Origin: Paradesertivirga sp036399495
GTDB lineage: Bacteria; Bacteroidota; Bacteroidia; Sphingobacteriales; Sphingobacteriaceae
Assembly (NCBI GenBank): GCA_036399495.1
Contig: DASWMZ010000078.1
Coordinates: forward strand, 1 to 13,814
Direction of reading: 5' to 3'
DNA length: 13,814 nucleotides
Of the stretch, positions 1 to 6,556 are shown in pieces; position 1 is the stretch's first letter, and every line of letters starts with the position of its first letter. The notes under the pieces are model-generated. The model ran no database searches. It was given only the letters and a program-made list of their open reading frames with translations, and had not been told where the DNA came from. A program made the translations under genes and the position numbers.

Positions 1-1
1 A

Positions 2-123
2 ACTACAATTAGTGAAATCAAAGGGTTATTCCTTCGAAAGCTTCATGCAGTTACTGCTAAGGGATGGTTGCTTAAAATTACATTATTCATCTTCGCTTTT
101 ACGCTCAATAAAATTATTGTATA
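2..123 (+). CDS. C-terminal end of a gene entering from the left, possibly an IS transposase
   Basis: Reading from base 2, 40 codons stay open to a TAA at 121-123; the start lies outside the window. The tail is basic and hydrophobic, with the segments LFLRKLHAVTAKGW and LLKITLFIFAFTLNKIIV. A basic stretch followed by a hydrophobic helix near a short C-terminus resembles the end of DDE-type insertion-sequence transposases in Bacteroidetes. That is a resemblance from memory: no catalytic residue is in view and no terminal inverted repeat could be recognised between 124 and 166. It sits 43 bases upstream of a frameshifted regulator gene, which fits a region altered by mobile DNA. It could equally be the end of an unrelated small membrane-associated protein. 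Confidence 0.35.
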
Positions 124-166
124 ACTAGCAACTTGAGTTAATTAAATTTACCGTTAATTCTAAAAC

Positions 167-744
167 ATGAAAAACACAGTATTAGCAATCAAGATAAAAG
201 AGTTGCGAAATAAAAATGGATACAGCCAAGAAGAGCTATCTAAGCTATGCCGATTGAGCTTGCGCACGATTCAACGAATTGAGAATAGTGAAACTGGAGC
301 ACGAGGGGACACCTTAAGGAGATTAGCGCAGGTTTCAATGTAGTACCTGATGAATTGACGGACTGCACAGAAAACGAAGACAAACCCTATTTGGCACTCT
401 TAAATCTATCTGCATTAAGTTTTGTTGCCTTTCCACTTTTGGGAATTATTGTCCCGTTGATAGTGTGGGCGGTGAAAAGAGGTCAAACAAGGCACTTAAA
501 TGACACCGCAAAAAAATTGCTTAATTTTCAAATATCTTGGCTTATTCTACTTTGCATTGTTTACTTCCTATTTATTAGTTCGATGTTTCATTGGCGCTTT
601 GGAAGGCTCGGACGGCCAGAGCATATATTAATCGCAGTGGTTCTACTTTATTTATTTAATGGCATATTAATTTTAATCAACACTATCCGAAGCTTCAACG
701 ACCGAAGAGTATGTTATCAACCATCGATTCCGTTCATCAGATAA
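167..744 (+). pseudogene. Frameshifted XRE-type HTH regulator with C-terminal DUF4870-like membrane domain
   Basis: The ATG at 167 opens a 58-codon frame encoding an XRE-type helix-turn-helix (KIKELRNKNGYSQEELSKLC, then LSLRTIQRIENSETGARGDTL) that stops at TAG 341-343. The next frame continues the same protein from about base 313 as LKEISAGFNVVPDELTDC, then a DUF4870-like domain (LALLNLSALSF, FPLLGIIVPLIVWAVKR, KKLLNFQISW) with about three membrane helices, ending at TAA 742-744. An HTH followed directly by this domain is a known Bacteroidetes architecture of roughly 190 residues, and joining the frames gives 192. One missing base near 311-313 (GAC ACC TTA where GAC ACN CTT AAG is expected) explains the break. 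No slippery heptamer is visible, so a real pseudogene or a base-calling error is likelier than programmed recoding. The second half could start only at a poor TTG at 355. Confidence 0.8.
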
Positions 745-776
745 TCTTATAATTTGATGATGTACTGATAGCTGGA

Positions 777-2057
777 TTAATATCTGTACTTATTCTGCCA
801 CAAACTTTTCAACCGCTCTCTCAACTTCTGCTCGGCTGCATTGTTACCCGGCTCATAGAGTGTCGTCCCTTTTAAAGCTTCCGGAAAATATTCCTGCTCT
901 TCGAAGTTACCTTCATACCCATGAGAGTATTTGTACTCTTTGCCGTAACCTATGTTCTTCATCAATTTAGTTGGCGCATTGCGGATATGCAGCGGTACCG
1001 GCAAATCTCCGGTACGGGAAACCAGTTCTTGAGCCGCATTTATGGCTTCATAGCTGGCGTTGCTCTTTGGCGATGAAGCCAGGTAAGTAACGGTTTGAGA
1101 AAGTATAATCCTTGATTCGGGCCATCCAATGGCATTAACTGCCTGAAAACAATTGTTGGCCAGAAGTAATGCATTAGGGTTCGCATTGCCTACATCTTCC
1201 GAAGCAAGAATAAGTAATCGCCTTGCGATAAAAAGCGGATCTTCACCTCCGGCAATCATTCTGGCCAGCCAGTAAACAGCTGCGTTTGGATCGCTTCCTC
1301 GGATAGATTTGATAAATGCTGAGATGATGTCGTAATGATTTTCACCGGCCTTATCATACAAAGCCATGTTCTGCTGAACATTGTCAAGCACCAGCTTATT
1401 AGTAATAGTTGGGTTTTGTTCGCCAGCAGAATTAACAACCAATTCAAGCACATTCAAAAGTCGGCGGGCATCGCCGCCTGAAAGGCGGAACAGCGCTTCA
1501 TATTCCTTTATTTTAATTTGCTTTTTTGACAGGTATTCGTCGCTTTCTAAGGCGCGGCTTATGAGGTTTGTCAAATCCTCCTCTGATAAAGGCTTCAGTA
1601 TATAAACCTGGCATCGCGAAAGCAATGCTGAAATAACTTCAAAAGATGGGTTTTCGGTAGTTGCACCAATTAATGTTACTAATCCGCGTTCAACTGCGCC
1701 TAGCAGCGAGTCTTGCTGCGATTTAGAGAAGCGATGAATCTCATCAATAAATAAAACAGGAAGATTTTCTTCGGTTTCCTTGAGAAGCGTAGCTTTTTCA
1801 ATAACCTCACGAATGTCTTTAACACCAGAGTTAATCGCGCTTAAGCTGAAAAAAGGCCGGTCTAATTGCTTGGAGATAATATAGGCTAATGTAGTTTTCC
1901 CTACGCCAGGCGGGCCCCATAAAATTAAGGACGGAAGATTCCCGCTTTCAATTGCTTTGCGCAGGATTGCATTCTGCCCAACGAGATGTTGCTGTCCAAC
2001 ATACTCATCCAGCGAAGCCGGCCGCATTCTTTCTGCTAAGGGAGCAATTGTTGCCAT
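777..2057 (-). CDS. rarA: Replication-associated recombination protein RarA (MgsA), AAA+ ATPase
   Basis: A 426-residue clamp-loader-like AAA+ ATPase of the RarA/MgsA/WRNIP1 family, which acts in the cytoplasm at stalled replication forks. Visible motifs are Walker A GPPGVGKT (residues 48-55), Walker B LFIDEIHRF (102-110, D105/E106), sensor 1 GATTENPSF (131-139), an arginine finger in SALLSRC (R148) and sensor 2 SGGDARR (193-199). The C-terminal part has the family's oligomerisation region, including LARMIAGGEDPLFIARRL, SEDVGNANP and the LPVPLHIRNAPTKLMK segment. Length and every motif are normal. The ATG at 2057 is 17 bases after the glnS stop, so the two genes are probably cotranscribed, with no separate promoter apparent. 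It converges on the broken HTH/DUF4870 gene. Confidence 0.96.
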   Translation of the reverse strand: MATIAPLAERMRPASLDEYVGQQHLVGQNAILRKAIESGNLPSLILWGPPGVGKTTLAYIISKQLDRPFFSLSAINSGVKDIREVIEKATLLKETEENLPVLFIDEIHRFSKSQQDSLLGAVERGLVTLIGATTENPSFEVISALLSRCQVYILKPLSEEDLTNLISRALESDEYLSKKQIKIKEYEALFRLSGGDARRLLNVLELVVNSAGEQNPTITNKLVLDNVQQNMALYDKAGENHYDIISAFIKSIRGSDPNAAVYWLARMIAGGEDPLFIARRLLILASEDVGNANPNALLLANNCFQAVNAIGWPESRIILSQTVTYLASSPKSNASYEAINAAQELVSRTGDLPVPLHIRNAPTKLMKNIGYGKEYKYSHGYEGNFEEQEYFPEALKGTTLYEPGNNAAEQKLRERLKSLWQNKYRY

Positions 2058-2074
2058 AAGATTTCATTAGAAAC

Positions 2075-3742
2075 CTATCCTTTTTTAACTTCTTTGGCCC
2101 AGGTATCTTTAAGCGTAACGGTTCTGTTGAATACAAGTTTTTCGGGAGTAGAATCTTTATCTAGTGTAAAGTAGCCTTTTCTTATAAACTGATATCCTCT
2201 TCCTAATTCTGCGTTAGCTAAATCTGGTTCAATATATGCCTCCGGGAGAATCGATAAACTTTCGGTATTAATATATTCCTTAAAATCGCGTTCCTCATTT
2301 CCCGGATCTTCCACGCGGAATAATCTTTCATATAATCTTACTTCGGCAGTCGCAGCATGTTGTACACTTACCCAATGGATAGTTCCTTTTACATTGATGC
2401 CGGAAGTGTCTTCCCCCGATTTAGATTCAGGAATATAAGTACAATGGACTTCGGTTACATTACCTGCTTCATCTTTAACAAAGTCTTCACATTTAACAAT
2501 GTAGGCATGCTTTAAGCGAACCATCAGACCTGGACCCAAACGGAAGTATTTCTTCGAAGGGTTTTCCATAAAGTCGTCGCGCTCAATCCATAATTCCCTG
2601 CTAAAAGGAATTTCACGTATGCCTTCTCCTCCTTCAACCTCCTGGTTGTTTTCACCGTAAAGCACTTCTCCCTCACCTTGGTAATTTGTAATCACCAACT
2701 TAATTGGATCTAGAACCGCCATTCTTCTCCAGGCAGTTTTGTTGAGATCTTCGCGAACACAGAATTCGAGCAAACTTATATCAATAATATTTTCGCGCTT
2801 TGCTACTCCGATTCGCTCACAGAAATCTCTGATTGATGCCGGAGTAAAACCGCGGCGGCGCAAGCCACTGATTGTCGTCATTCTTGGATCGTCCCAACCA
2901 TGTACAAAGCCTTCGTTGACCAATTGAAGCAATTTTCGCTTGCTGGTAACCGTATAAGTTAAATTCAACCGTGCAAATTCGTATTGCTTCGAAGGGAAAA
3001 TCCCAAGTTGCTGGATAAACCAATCATATAATTCGCGATGGCTCACAAATTCCAGTGTGCAAAGAGAATGTGTTATTCCTTCTATAGAATCAGATTGCCC
3101 ATGCGCAAAATCGTACATCGGATAAATACACCAATCGTCTCCGGTGCGATGATGATGAGCATGTCGGATGCGATACATCAAAGGATCGCGCATGTGCATG
3201 TTAGGCGATGCCATATCGATTTTCGCACGCAATACCTTTTCGCCATCCTTATATTTGCCTTCCTTCATTTCGGAAAACAAGCGTAAATTCTCCTCTACGC
3301 TTCGTGTGTGGTATGGCGAATCTTTACCGGCCTCGGTCGGAGTACCTTTTTGTTGAGCAATCTCTTCAGGAGTGCTATCGTCAACGTAAGCAAGGCCCTT
3401 TTTTATAAGAGCTACCGCGAAATCATAAAGCTGGATAAAGTAGTTTGAAGCGAATAGTTCATTTTGCCATTCAAAACCAAGCCATTTAACATCTTCTTTG
3501 ATGCTTTCTACGTATTCGGTATCCTCTGTTTCGGGGTTAGTATCGTCAAACCGAAGATTGGTTTGACCATTATATTTTTGAGCAAGCCCAAAGCTTAAAC
3601 AAATAGCTTTAGCATGACCTATGTGTAAGTAACCATTAGGCTCAGGAGGGAAACGGGTGAGAACTTTCCCCTGGTTTCTGCCAGCTTTGATATCCTCTTC
3701 AATAATCTCCTCAATAAAATTTAACGATCGTTCTTCGCTCAT
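2075..3742 (-). CDS. glnS: Glutaminyl-tRNA synthetase (class I)
   Basis: A 555-residue glutamine-tRNA ligase that charges tRNA(Gln) with glutamine using ATP, in the cytoplasm. The class I catalytic core starts with RFPPEPNGYLHIGHAK (HIGH at residues 40-43), followed by LRFDDTNP and YVESIKEDV. The KMSKS-equivalent loop is VTSKRKL (265-271; the E. coli enzyme has VMSKRKL, so Met is replaced by Thr here), then WDDPRM and ISGLRRRG. The C-terminal anticodon-binding beta-barrels include IHWVSVQHA and end with FNRTVTLKDTW. Length matches E. coli GlnRS (about 554), and GlnRS-specific features separate it from GluRS. A genuine GlnRS suggests direct charging of tRNA(Gln). It is the first gene of a two-gene operon with rarA. 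Confidence 0.97.
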   Translation of the reverse strand: MSEERSLNFIEEIIEEDIKAGRNQGKVLTRFPPEPNGYLHIGHAKAICLSFGLAQKYNGQTNLRFDDTNPETEDTEYVESIKEDVKWLGFEWQNELFASNYFIQLYDFAVALIKKGLAYVDDSTPEEIAQQKGTPTEAGKDSPYHTRSVEENLRLFSEMKEGKYKDGEKVLRAKIDMASPNMHMRDPLMYRIRHAHHHRTGDDWCIYPMYDFAHGQSDSIEGITHSLCTLEFVSHRELYDWFIQQLGIFPSKQYEFARLNLTYTVTSKRKLLQLVNEGFVHGWDDPRMTTISGLRRRGFTPASIRDFCERIGVAKRENIIDISLLEFCVREDLNKTAWRRMAVLDPIKLVITNYQGEGEVLYGENNQEVEGGEGIREIPFSRELWIERDDFMENPSKKYFRLGPGLMVRLKHAYIVKCEDFVKDEAGNVTEVHCTYIPESKSGEDTSGINVKGTIHWVSVQHAATAEVRLYERLFRVEDPGNEERDFKEYINTESLSILPEAYIEPDLANAELGRGYQFIRKGYFTLDKDSTPEKLVFNRTVTLKDTWAKEVKKG

Positions 3743-3757
3743 ATTAAAAATAGGTCA

Positions 3758-3789
3758 CAAAAGTAGTAAAATTCAAATCTACAGCCCAA
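3758..3789 (-). promoter_or_regulatory. Candidate Bacteroidetes-type promoter for glnS-rarA
   Basis: On the minus strand, TACTTTTG (3765 to 3758) matches the Bacteroidetes -7 consensus TAnnTTTG exactly. A TTG (3789 to 3787) lies 21 bases further upstream, within the spacing known for the -33 element. Transcription would start roughly 10 bases before the glnS ATG at 3742, giving a very short leader. The element lies in the 90-base gap shared with the divergent cobalamin-binding gene. On the other strand, TACATTTA at 3820-3827 is a one-mismatch version but lies only 5 bases before that gene's ATG. Confidence 0.45.
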
Positions 3790-3832
3790 GTATCTTTAGC
3801 GATTATAAAAAACTTCTTTTACATTTATAAGT

Positions 3833-4249
3833 ATGGGAACGTTTACCAGGCCTGTTAGAGTTTTGATAGCCAAAGTTGGTCTTGATGGCCACGACAGGGG
3901 AGCAAAAGTGATCGCCACTTCTTTACGTGACTCCGGCATGGAGGTGATTTATACAGGTTTACGCCAAACACCGGAAATGGTGGTTCATGCGGCTTTGCAG
4001 GAAGACGTGGATGCCATTGGCGTCTCTATTCTTTCGGGTGCTCACATGACGGTTTTTCCCAAAATCATTCAGTTAATGAAAGAACTGGAGCTGACTGATG
4101 TGTTACTTACCGGTGGAGGCATCATCCCGGAAAAGGACCAGCAAACTTTATACGATATGGGTGTCGGGAAATTATTTTCCCCCGGAACGCCGATGAAAGA
4201 AATTGCAGCTTATATTAAGGAATGGGCAATAGCCAATAGAAATTTTTAG
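3833..4249 (+). CDS. Stand-alone cobalamin-binding domain protein (acyl-CoA mutase small-subunit type)
   Basis: A 138-residue protein made almost wholly of one B12-binding Rossmann-like domain, closest in pattern to the C-terminal domain of methylmalonyl-CoA mutase. Visible signatures are VGLDGHDRGAK (residues 15-25) with the DxHxxG motif D18-H20-G23, where H20 would be the lower axial cobalt ligand; SILSGAHM (65-72), equivalent to the SxL motif; and LTGGGIIPE (92-100), equivalent to the GG motif. The TIM-barrel catalytic half is absent, and so are a chaperone GTPase (MeaB-like) or epimerase anywhere in the window. It may pair with a catalytic subunit encoded elsewhere, as in split two-subunit acyl-CoA mutases. 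An enoyl-CoA hydratase gene follows 28 bases downstream on the same strand, so both probably serve short-chain acyl-CoA metabolism. The exact substrate cannot be told from the sequence. Confidence 0.85.
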   Translation: MGTFTRPVRVLIAKVGLDGHDRGAKVIATSLRDSGMEVIYTGLRQTPEMVVHAALQEDVDAIGVSILSGAHMTVFPKIIQLMKELELTDVLLTGGGIIPEKDQQTLYDMGVGKLFSPGTPMKEIAAYIKEWAIANRNF

Positions 4250-4277
4250 TTACGATACCTGATTATAGTCTAAGCCT

Positions 4278-5045
4278 ATGTATCAAAACTTACTTACTTC
4301 CCTTGAAAGTAAAATTCTCACCATCACGATTAATCGGGAAAATAAACTAAACGCTTTAAACATACAAACGCTTGATGAGCTTAATCTTGTTATCGCGCAA
4401 GCATTCAAAAACCCGGAGGTTGGCGGAATAATTATAACTGGCGCTGGTATTAAGGCTTTTGCAGCTGGTGCTGATATTTCTGAATTGAAAGATTTGGATG
4501 AAGTTGGGGGCTACAATCTGGCTGAAACCGGACATTCAAAAGTATTTAACCTGATTGAGAACGGCAGCAAGCCGGTTATTGCGGCTATAAATGGTTATGC
4601 TTTAGGCGGGGGTTTGGAATTGGCGCTTGCTTGTCACATCCGTTTCGCATCAGAAAACGCACAACTCGGTTTCCCGGAAGTTTCATTGGGTTTAATCCCC
4701 GGGTATGGCGGAACGCAACGTTTGCCAGGATTGATTGGCTCCGGAAGAGCCTTTGAAATGATCCTATCTGGAGATTCGATAGAAGCCGCAGTTGCATACG
4801 AAATCGGTCTGGTTAATCGGGTAGTTCCACTAGAGTTTCTCCTAGGTAGTGCAAGGATGTTATTGCAAAAAATATTAAGCCGTTCGCCGATGGCGGTGTC
4901 AGCAGCAATTCGGGCTATCAATTCAAGTTCAGACAAACAAGGTTTTAAAACCGAGATACTGGAGTTTTCAAAGTGTTTTGGATCATCAGATTTTAAAGAA
5001 GGTACTTCAGCTTTTCTTGAAAAGCGGCCACCCGAGTTTCAATAA
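4278..5045 (+). CDS. Enoyl-CoA hydratase/isomerase (crotonase) family protein
   Basis: A 255-residue crotonase-fold protein of typical length. Enzymes with this pattern add water to 2-enoyl-CoA thioesters, as in beta-oxidation, branched-chain amino-acid breakdown or short-chain acid metabolism. Visible features are the oxyanion-hole strand KAFAAGADISEL (residues 59-70), NGYALGGGLELALAC (105-119) and LGFPEVSLGLIPGYGGTQRL (130-149). Both glutamates used by true hydratases are present, E114 and E134, which argues for hydratase rather than a pure isomerase or decarboxylase. The C-terminus EGTSAFLEKRPPEF is the family's usual ending. It follows the B12-binding gene by 28 bases, so the two are likely cotranscribed. 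Substrate chain length and pathway cannot be fixed from sequence. Confidence 0.93.
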   Translation: MYQNLLTSLESKILTITINRENKLNALNIQTLDELNLVIAQAFKNPEVGGIIITGAGIKAFAAGADISELKDLDEVGGYNLAETGHSKVFNLIENGSKPVIAAINGYALGGGLELALACHIRFASENAQLGFPEVSLGLIPGYGGTQRLPGLIGSGRAFEMILSGDSIEAAVAYEIGLVNRVVPLEFLLGSARMLLQKILSRSPMAVSAAIRAINSSSDKQGFKTEILEFSKCFGSSDFKEGTSAFLEKRPPEFQ

Positions 5046-5111
5046 ATAAAAGAAGAGAAACCTTCTTACCGATAAATCGTAGAATTTTTTTCCCATGAAA
5101 ATAATTAAGTC

Positions 5112-5131
5112 TACATTTAACAAAAAAGGGG
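5112..5131 (+). promoter_or_regulatory. Candidate -7 box and strong Shine-Dalgarno before the NtrC-type regulator
   Basis: TACATTTA at 5112-5119 is one mismatch from the Bacteroidetes -7 element TAnnTTTG, though no convincing -33 TTG lies at the right distance. AGGGG at 5127-5131 is a purine-rich ribosome-binding site 7 bases before the ATG at 5139, better than most start regions in this window, and it supports that start. No -24/-12 sigma-54 element was recognised in the 93-base gap. Confidence 0.3.
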
Positions 5132-5138
5132 CTCTTTA

Positions 5139-6545
5139 ATGAAAAGAATTTTAATAGTTGATGATGAAATAAACATCGGTTTATTATTATCAAAGTTCCT
5201 TACTCGTAATGGTTTTGAAGTTGCAACATCAACCAGCGGCAGCTTTGCCTTAGAACTTTTAGCAAAAGACAACTACAATCTGGTGCTTTGCGACTTTCGT
5301 CTTGAAGATACCGACGGCAGGGAAATGCTTAAGAAGATCAAAGCATCTTACCCGGCTACAGGCGTCATCATCATCACAGGATATTCGGATATTAAACTTG
5401 CCGTTGAGCTGATCAAAATGGGGGCTTATGATTACATCACAAAGCCTTTATATCCCGATGAGATTTTAAATACCATTAATAAGGCTCTCGAAACTCAAGA
5501 AGTACTTTCCAAAACGCTTCCTCAAAACCCTGCCATACAGGTTGCGGTGAAAAAAGAGAAAAATTCCGAAAACTTACCCGACGAATTTATTCCGGGCGAG
5601 AGTAGTGCTTCAAAAGAATTACTTCGCCAAATAGAAATTATTGCACCAACTAATTATAGCGTAATCTTAACCGGCGAAAGCGGAACCGGGAAGGAATCGG
5701 CAGCAAAAGCGGTTCACATGAAGAGCAACAGGAGAGATAAACCGTTTGTTGCTATGGATTGTGGCTCGTTAACCAAAGAATTGGCCGCTAGCGAATTTTT
5801 CGGTCATGAAAAAGGGTCTTTTACAGGAGCATTATATACAAAAATCGGCCACTTTGAAATGGCAAATGGCGGCACATTACTTCTGGATGAGGTAGGGAAT
5901 CTTTCATATGAAATTCAGGCGGCGTTGCTAAGAACGGTTCAGGAGCGAAAGGTGAAACGTATCGGAAGTACAAAAGAGATCGATCTTGATGTTAGAATAA
6001 TAGTAGCAACTAACGAAAATCTTAATGATGCCATTCTAAAAGGCCGATTCCGGGAAGATTTATATCACCGTTTTAACGAATTTAGTATCCATCTCCCGCC
6101 TCTCAGGAAACGCGACAGAGATATTCTAACCTTTGCAAAAACCTTTTTAGACATCGCTAATAAAGAGTTAAATCGCAATGTAGAAGGCTTTTCACAAGAG
6201 GTAATTGACTGTCTTTTAACATACAATTGGCCTGGAAACGTACGCGAATTAAAAAATGTGATCAGGCGGGCAACGCTTTTGACGGAGGCAAATCTTATTC
6301 AACTTAAAGCATTACCGTTAGAAATATCCACCTTTGCAAAGGTATCTGCAATAGAAACAGCAGTTGGAAACTTTCAAATAAAAGAAAATAGCAGAGATTT
6401 GAAAAATGCTGCGCACGAAGCAGAATACGAAACGATTATTAAAGTATTAAAAGAAGTGAATTTCAATAAAACAAAAGCAGCTAAAATTTTGAATATTGAC
6501 AGGAAAACCTTGTATAACAAAATGAAAGCTATTAACCTTGAATAA
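5139..6545 (+). CDS. NtrC-family sigma-54-dependent response regulator (REC, AAA+, Fis HTH)
   Basis: A 468-residue DNA-binding activator that, when phosphorylated, would remodel sigma-54 RNA polymerase. The receiver covers residues 3-118, with acidic pocket D8/D9, phospho-site D52 (LCDFRLED), T80 and K102 (ITKP). The AAA+ domain covers about 150-385: Walker A GESGTGKE (179-186), sigma-54 contact loop GSFTGA (226-231, usually GAFTGA), Walker B LLLDEVG (247-253), arginine-finger region GRFREDLYHRF (302-312) and sensor 2 WPGNVREL (364-371). A Fis-type helix-turn-helix ends the protein (NKTKAAKILNIDRKTLYNKM, 443-462). It is the first gene of a four-gene signalling run; the kinase follows 11 bases later and is the obvious phosphodonor. 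Target promoters are unknown, and the neighbouring genes do not carry a clear sigma-54 promoter that I could see. Confidence 0.95.
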   Translation: MKRILIVDDEINIGLLLSKFLTRNGFEVATSTSGSFALELLAKDNYNLVLCDFRLEDTDGREMLKKIKASYPATGVIIITGYSDIKLAVELIKMGAYDYITKPLYPDEILNTINKALETQEVLSKTLPQNPAIQVAVKKEKNSENLPDEFIPGESSASKELLRQIEIIAPTNYSVILTGESGTGKESAAKAVHMKSNRRDKPFVAMDCGSLTKELAASEFFGHEKGSFTGALYTKIGHFEMANGGTLLLDEVGNLSYEIQAALLRTVQERKVKRIGSTKEIDLDVRIIVATNENLNDAILKGRFREDLYHRFNEFSIHLPPLRKRDRDILTFAKTFLDIANKELNRNVEGFSQEVIDCLLTYNWPGNVRELKNVIRRATLLTEANLIQLKALPLEISTFAKVSAIETAVGNFQIKENSRDLKNAAHEAEYETIIKVLKEVNFNKTKAAKILNIDRKTLYNKMKAINLE

Positions 6546-6549
6546 GAGG
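6544..6549 (+). promoter_or_regulatory. Ribosome-binding site that fixes the GTG start of the kinase
   Basis: AAGAGG at 6544-6549 overlaps the TAA of the preceding regulator (6543-6545) and lies 7 bases before GTG 6557. No in-frame ATG occurs nearby that would keep the first membrane helix, so the GTG is the best start and implies translational coupling to the upstream gene. Confidence 0.6.
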
Positions 6550-6556
6550 TATCATC

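Noticed and set aside
762..789. Imperfect 9-bp hairpin (GTACTGATA with TATCTGTAC) between the convergent genes
   Set aside because: It has one mismatch, overlaps the end of rarA and lacks a T-run on either strand, so a terminator call is not supported.
2871..2889. GlnRS KMSKS-type loop with Thr in place of Met (minus-strand VTSKR lies near here)
   Set aside because: The S-K-R core and the rest of the active site are intact, and this position varies naturally in class I synthetases, so no functional change is implied.
3820..3827. TACATTTA as promoter of the cobalamin-binding gene
   Set aside because: It has one mismatch to TAnnTTTG, no clear -33 partner, and lies so close to the ATG that the mRNA would be essentially leaderless.
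4615..4640. TTGGCGCTTGC resembling a sigma-54 -24 element inside the crotonase gene
   Set aside because: The GG-to-GC spacing does not give a proper -12 element and it lies within coding sequence.
5050..5067. AAGAAG/CTTCTT inverted repeat after the crotonase gene
   Set aside because: The stem is only 6 bp with few GC pairs, and the nearest T-run is about 18 bases away; too weak to call a terminator.
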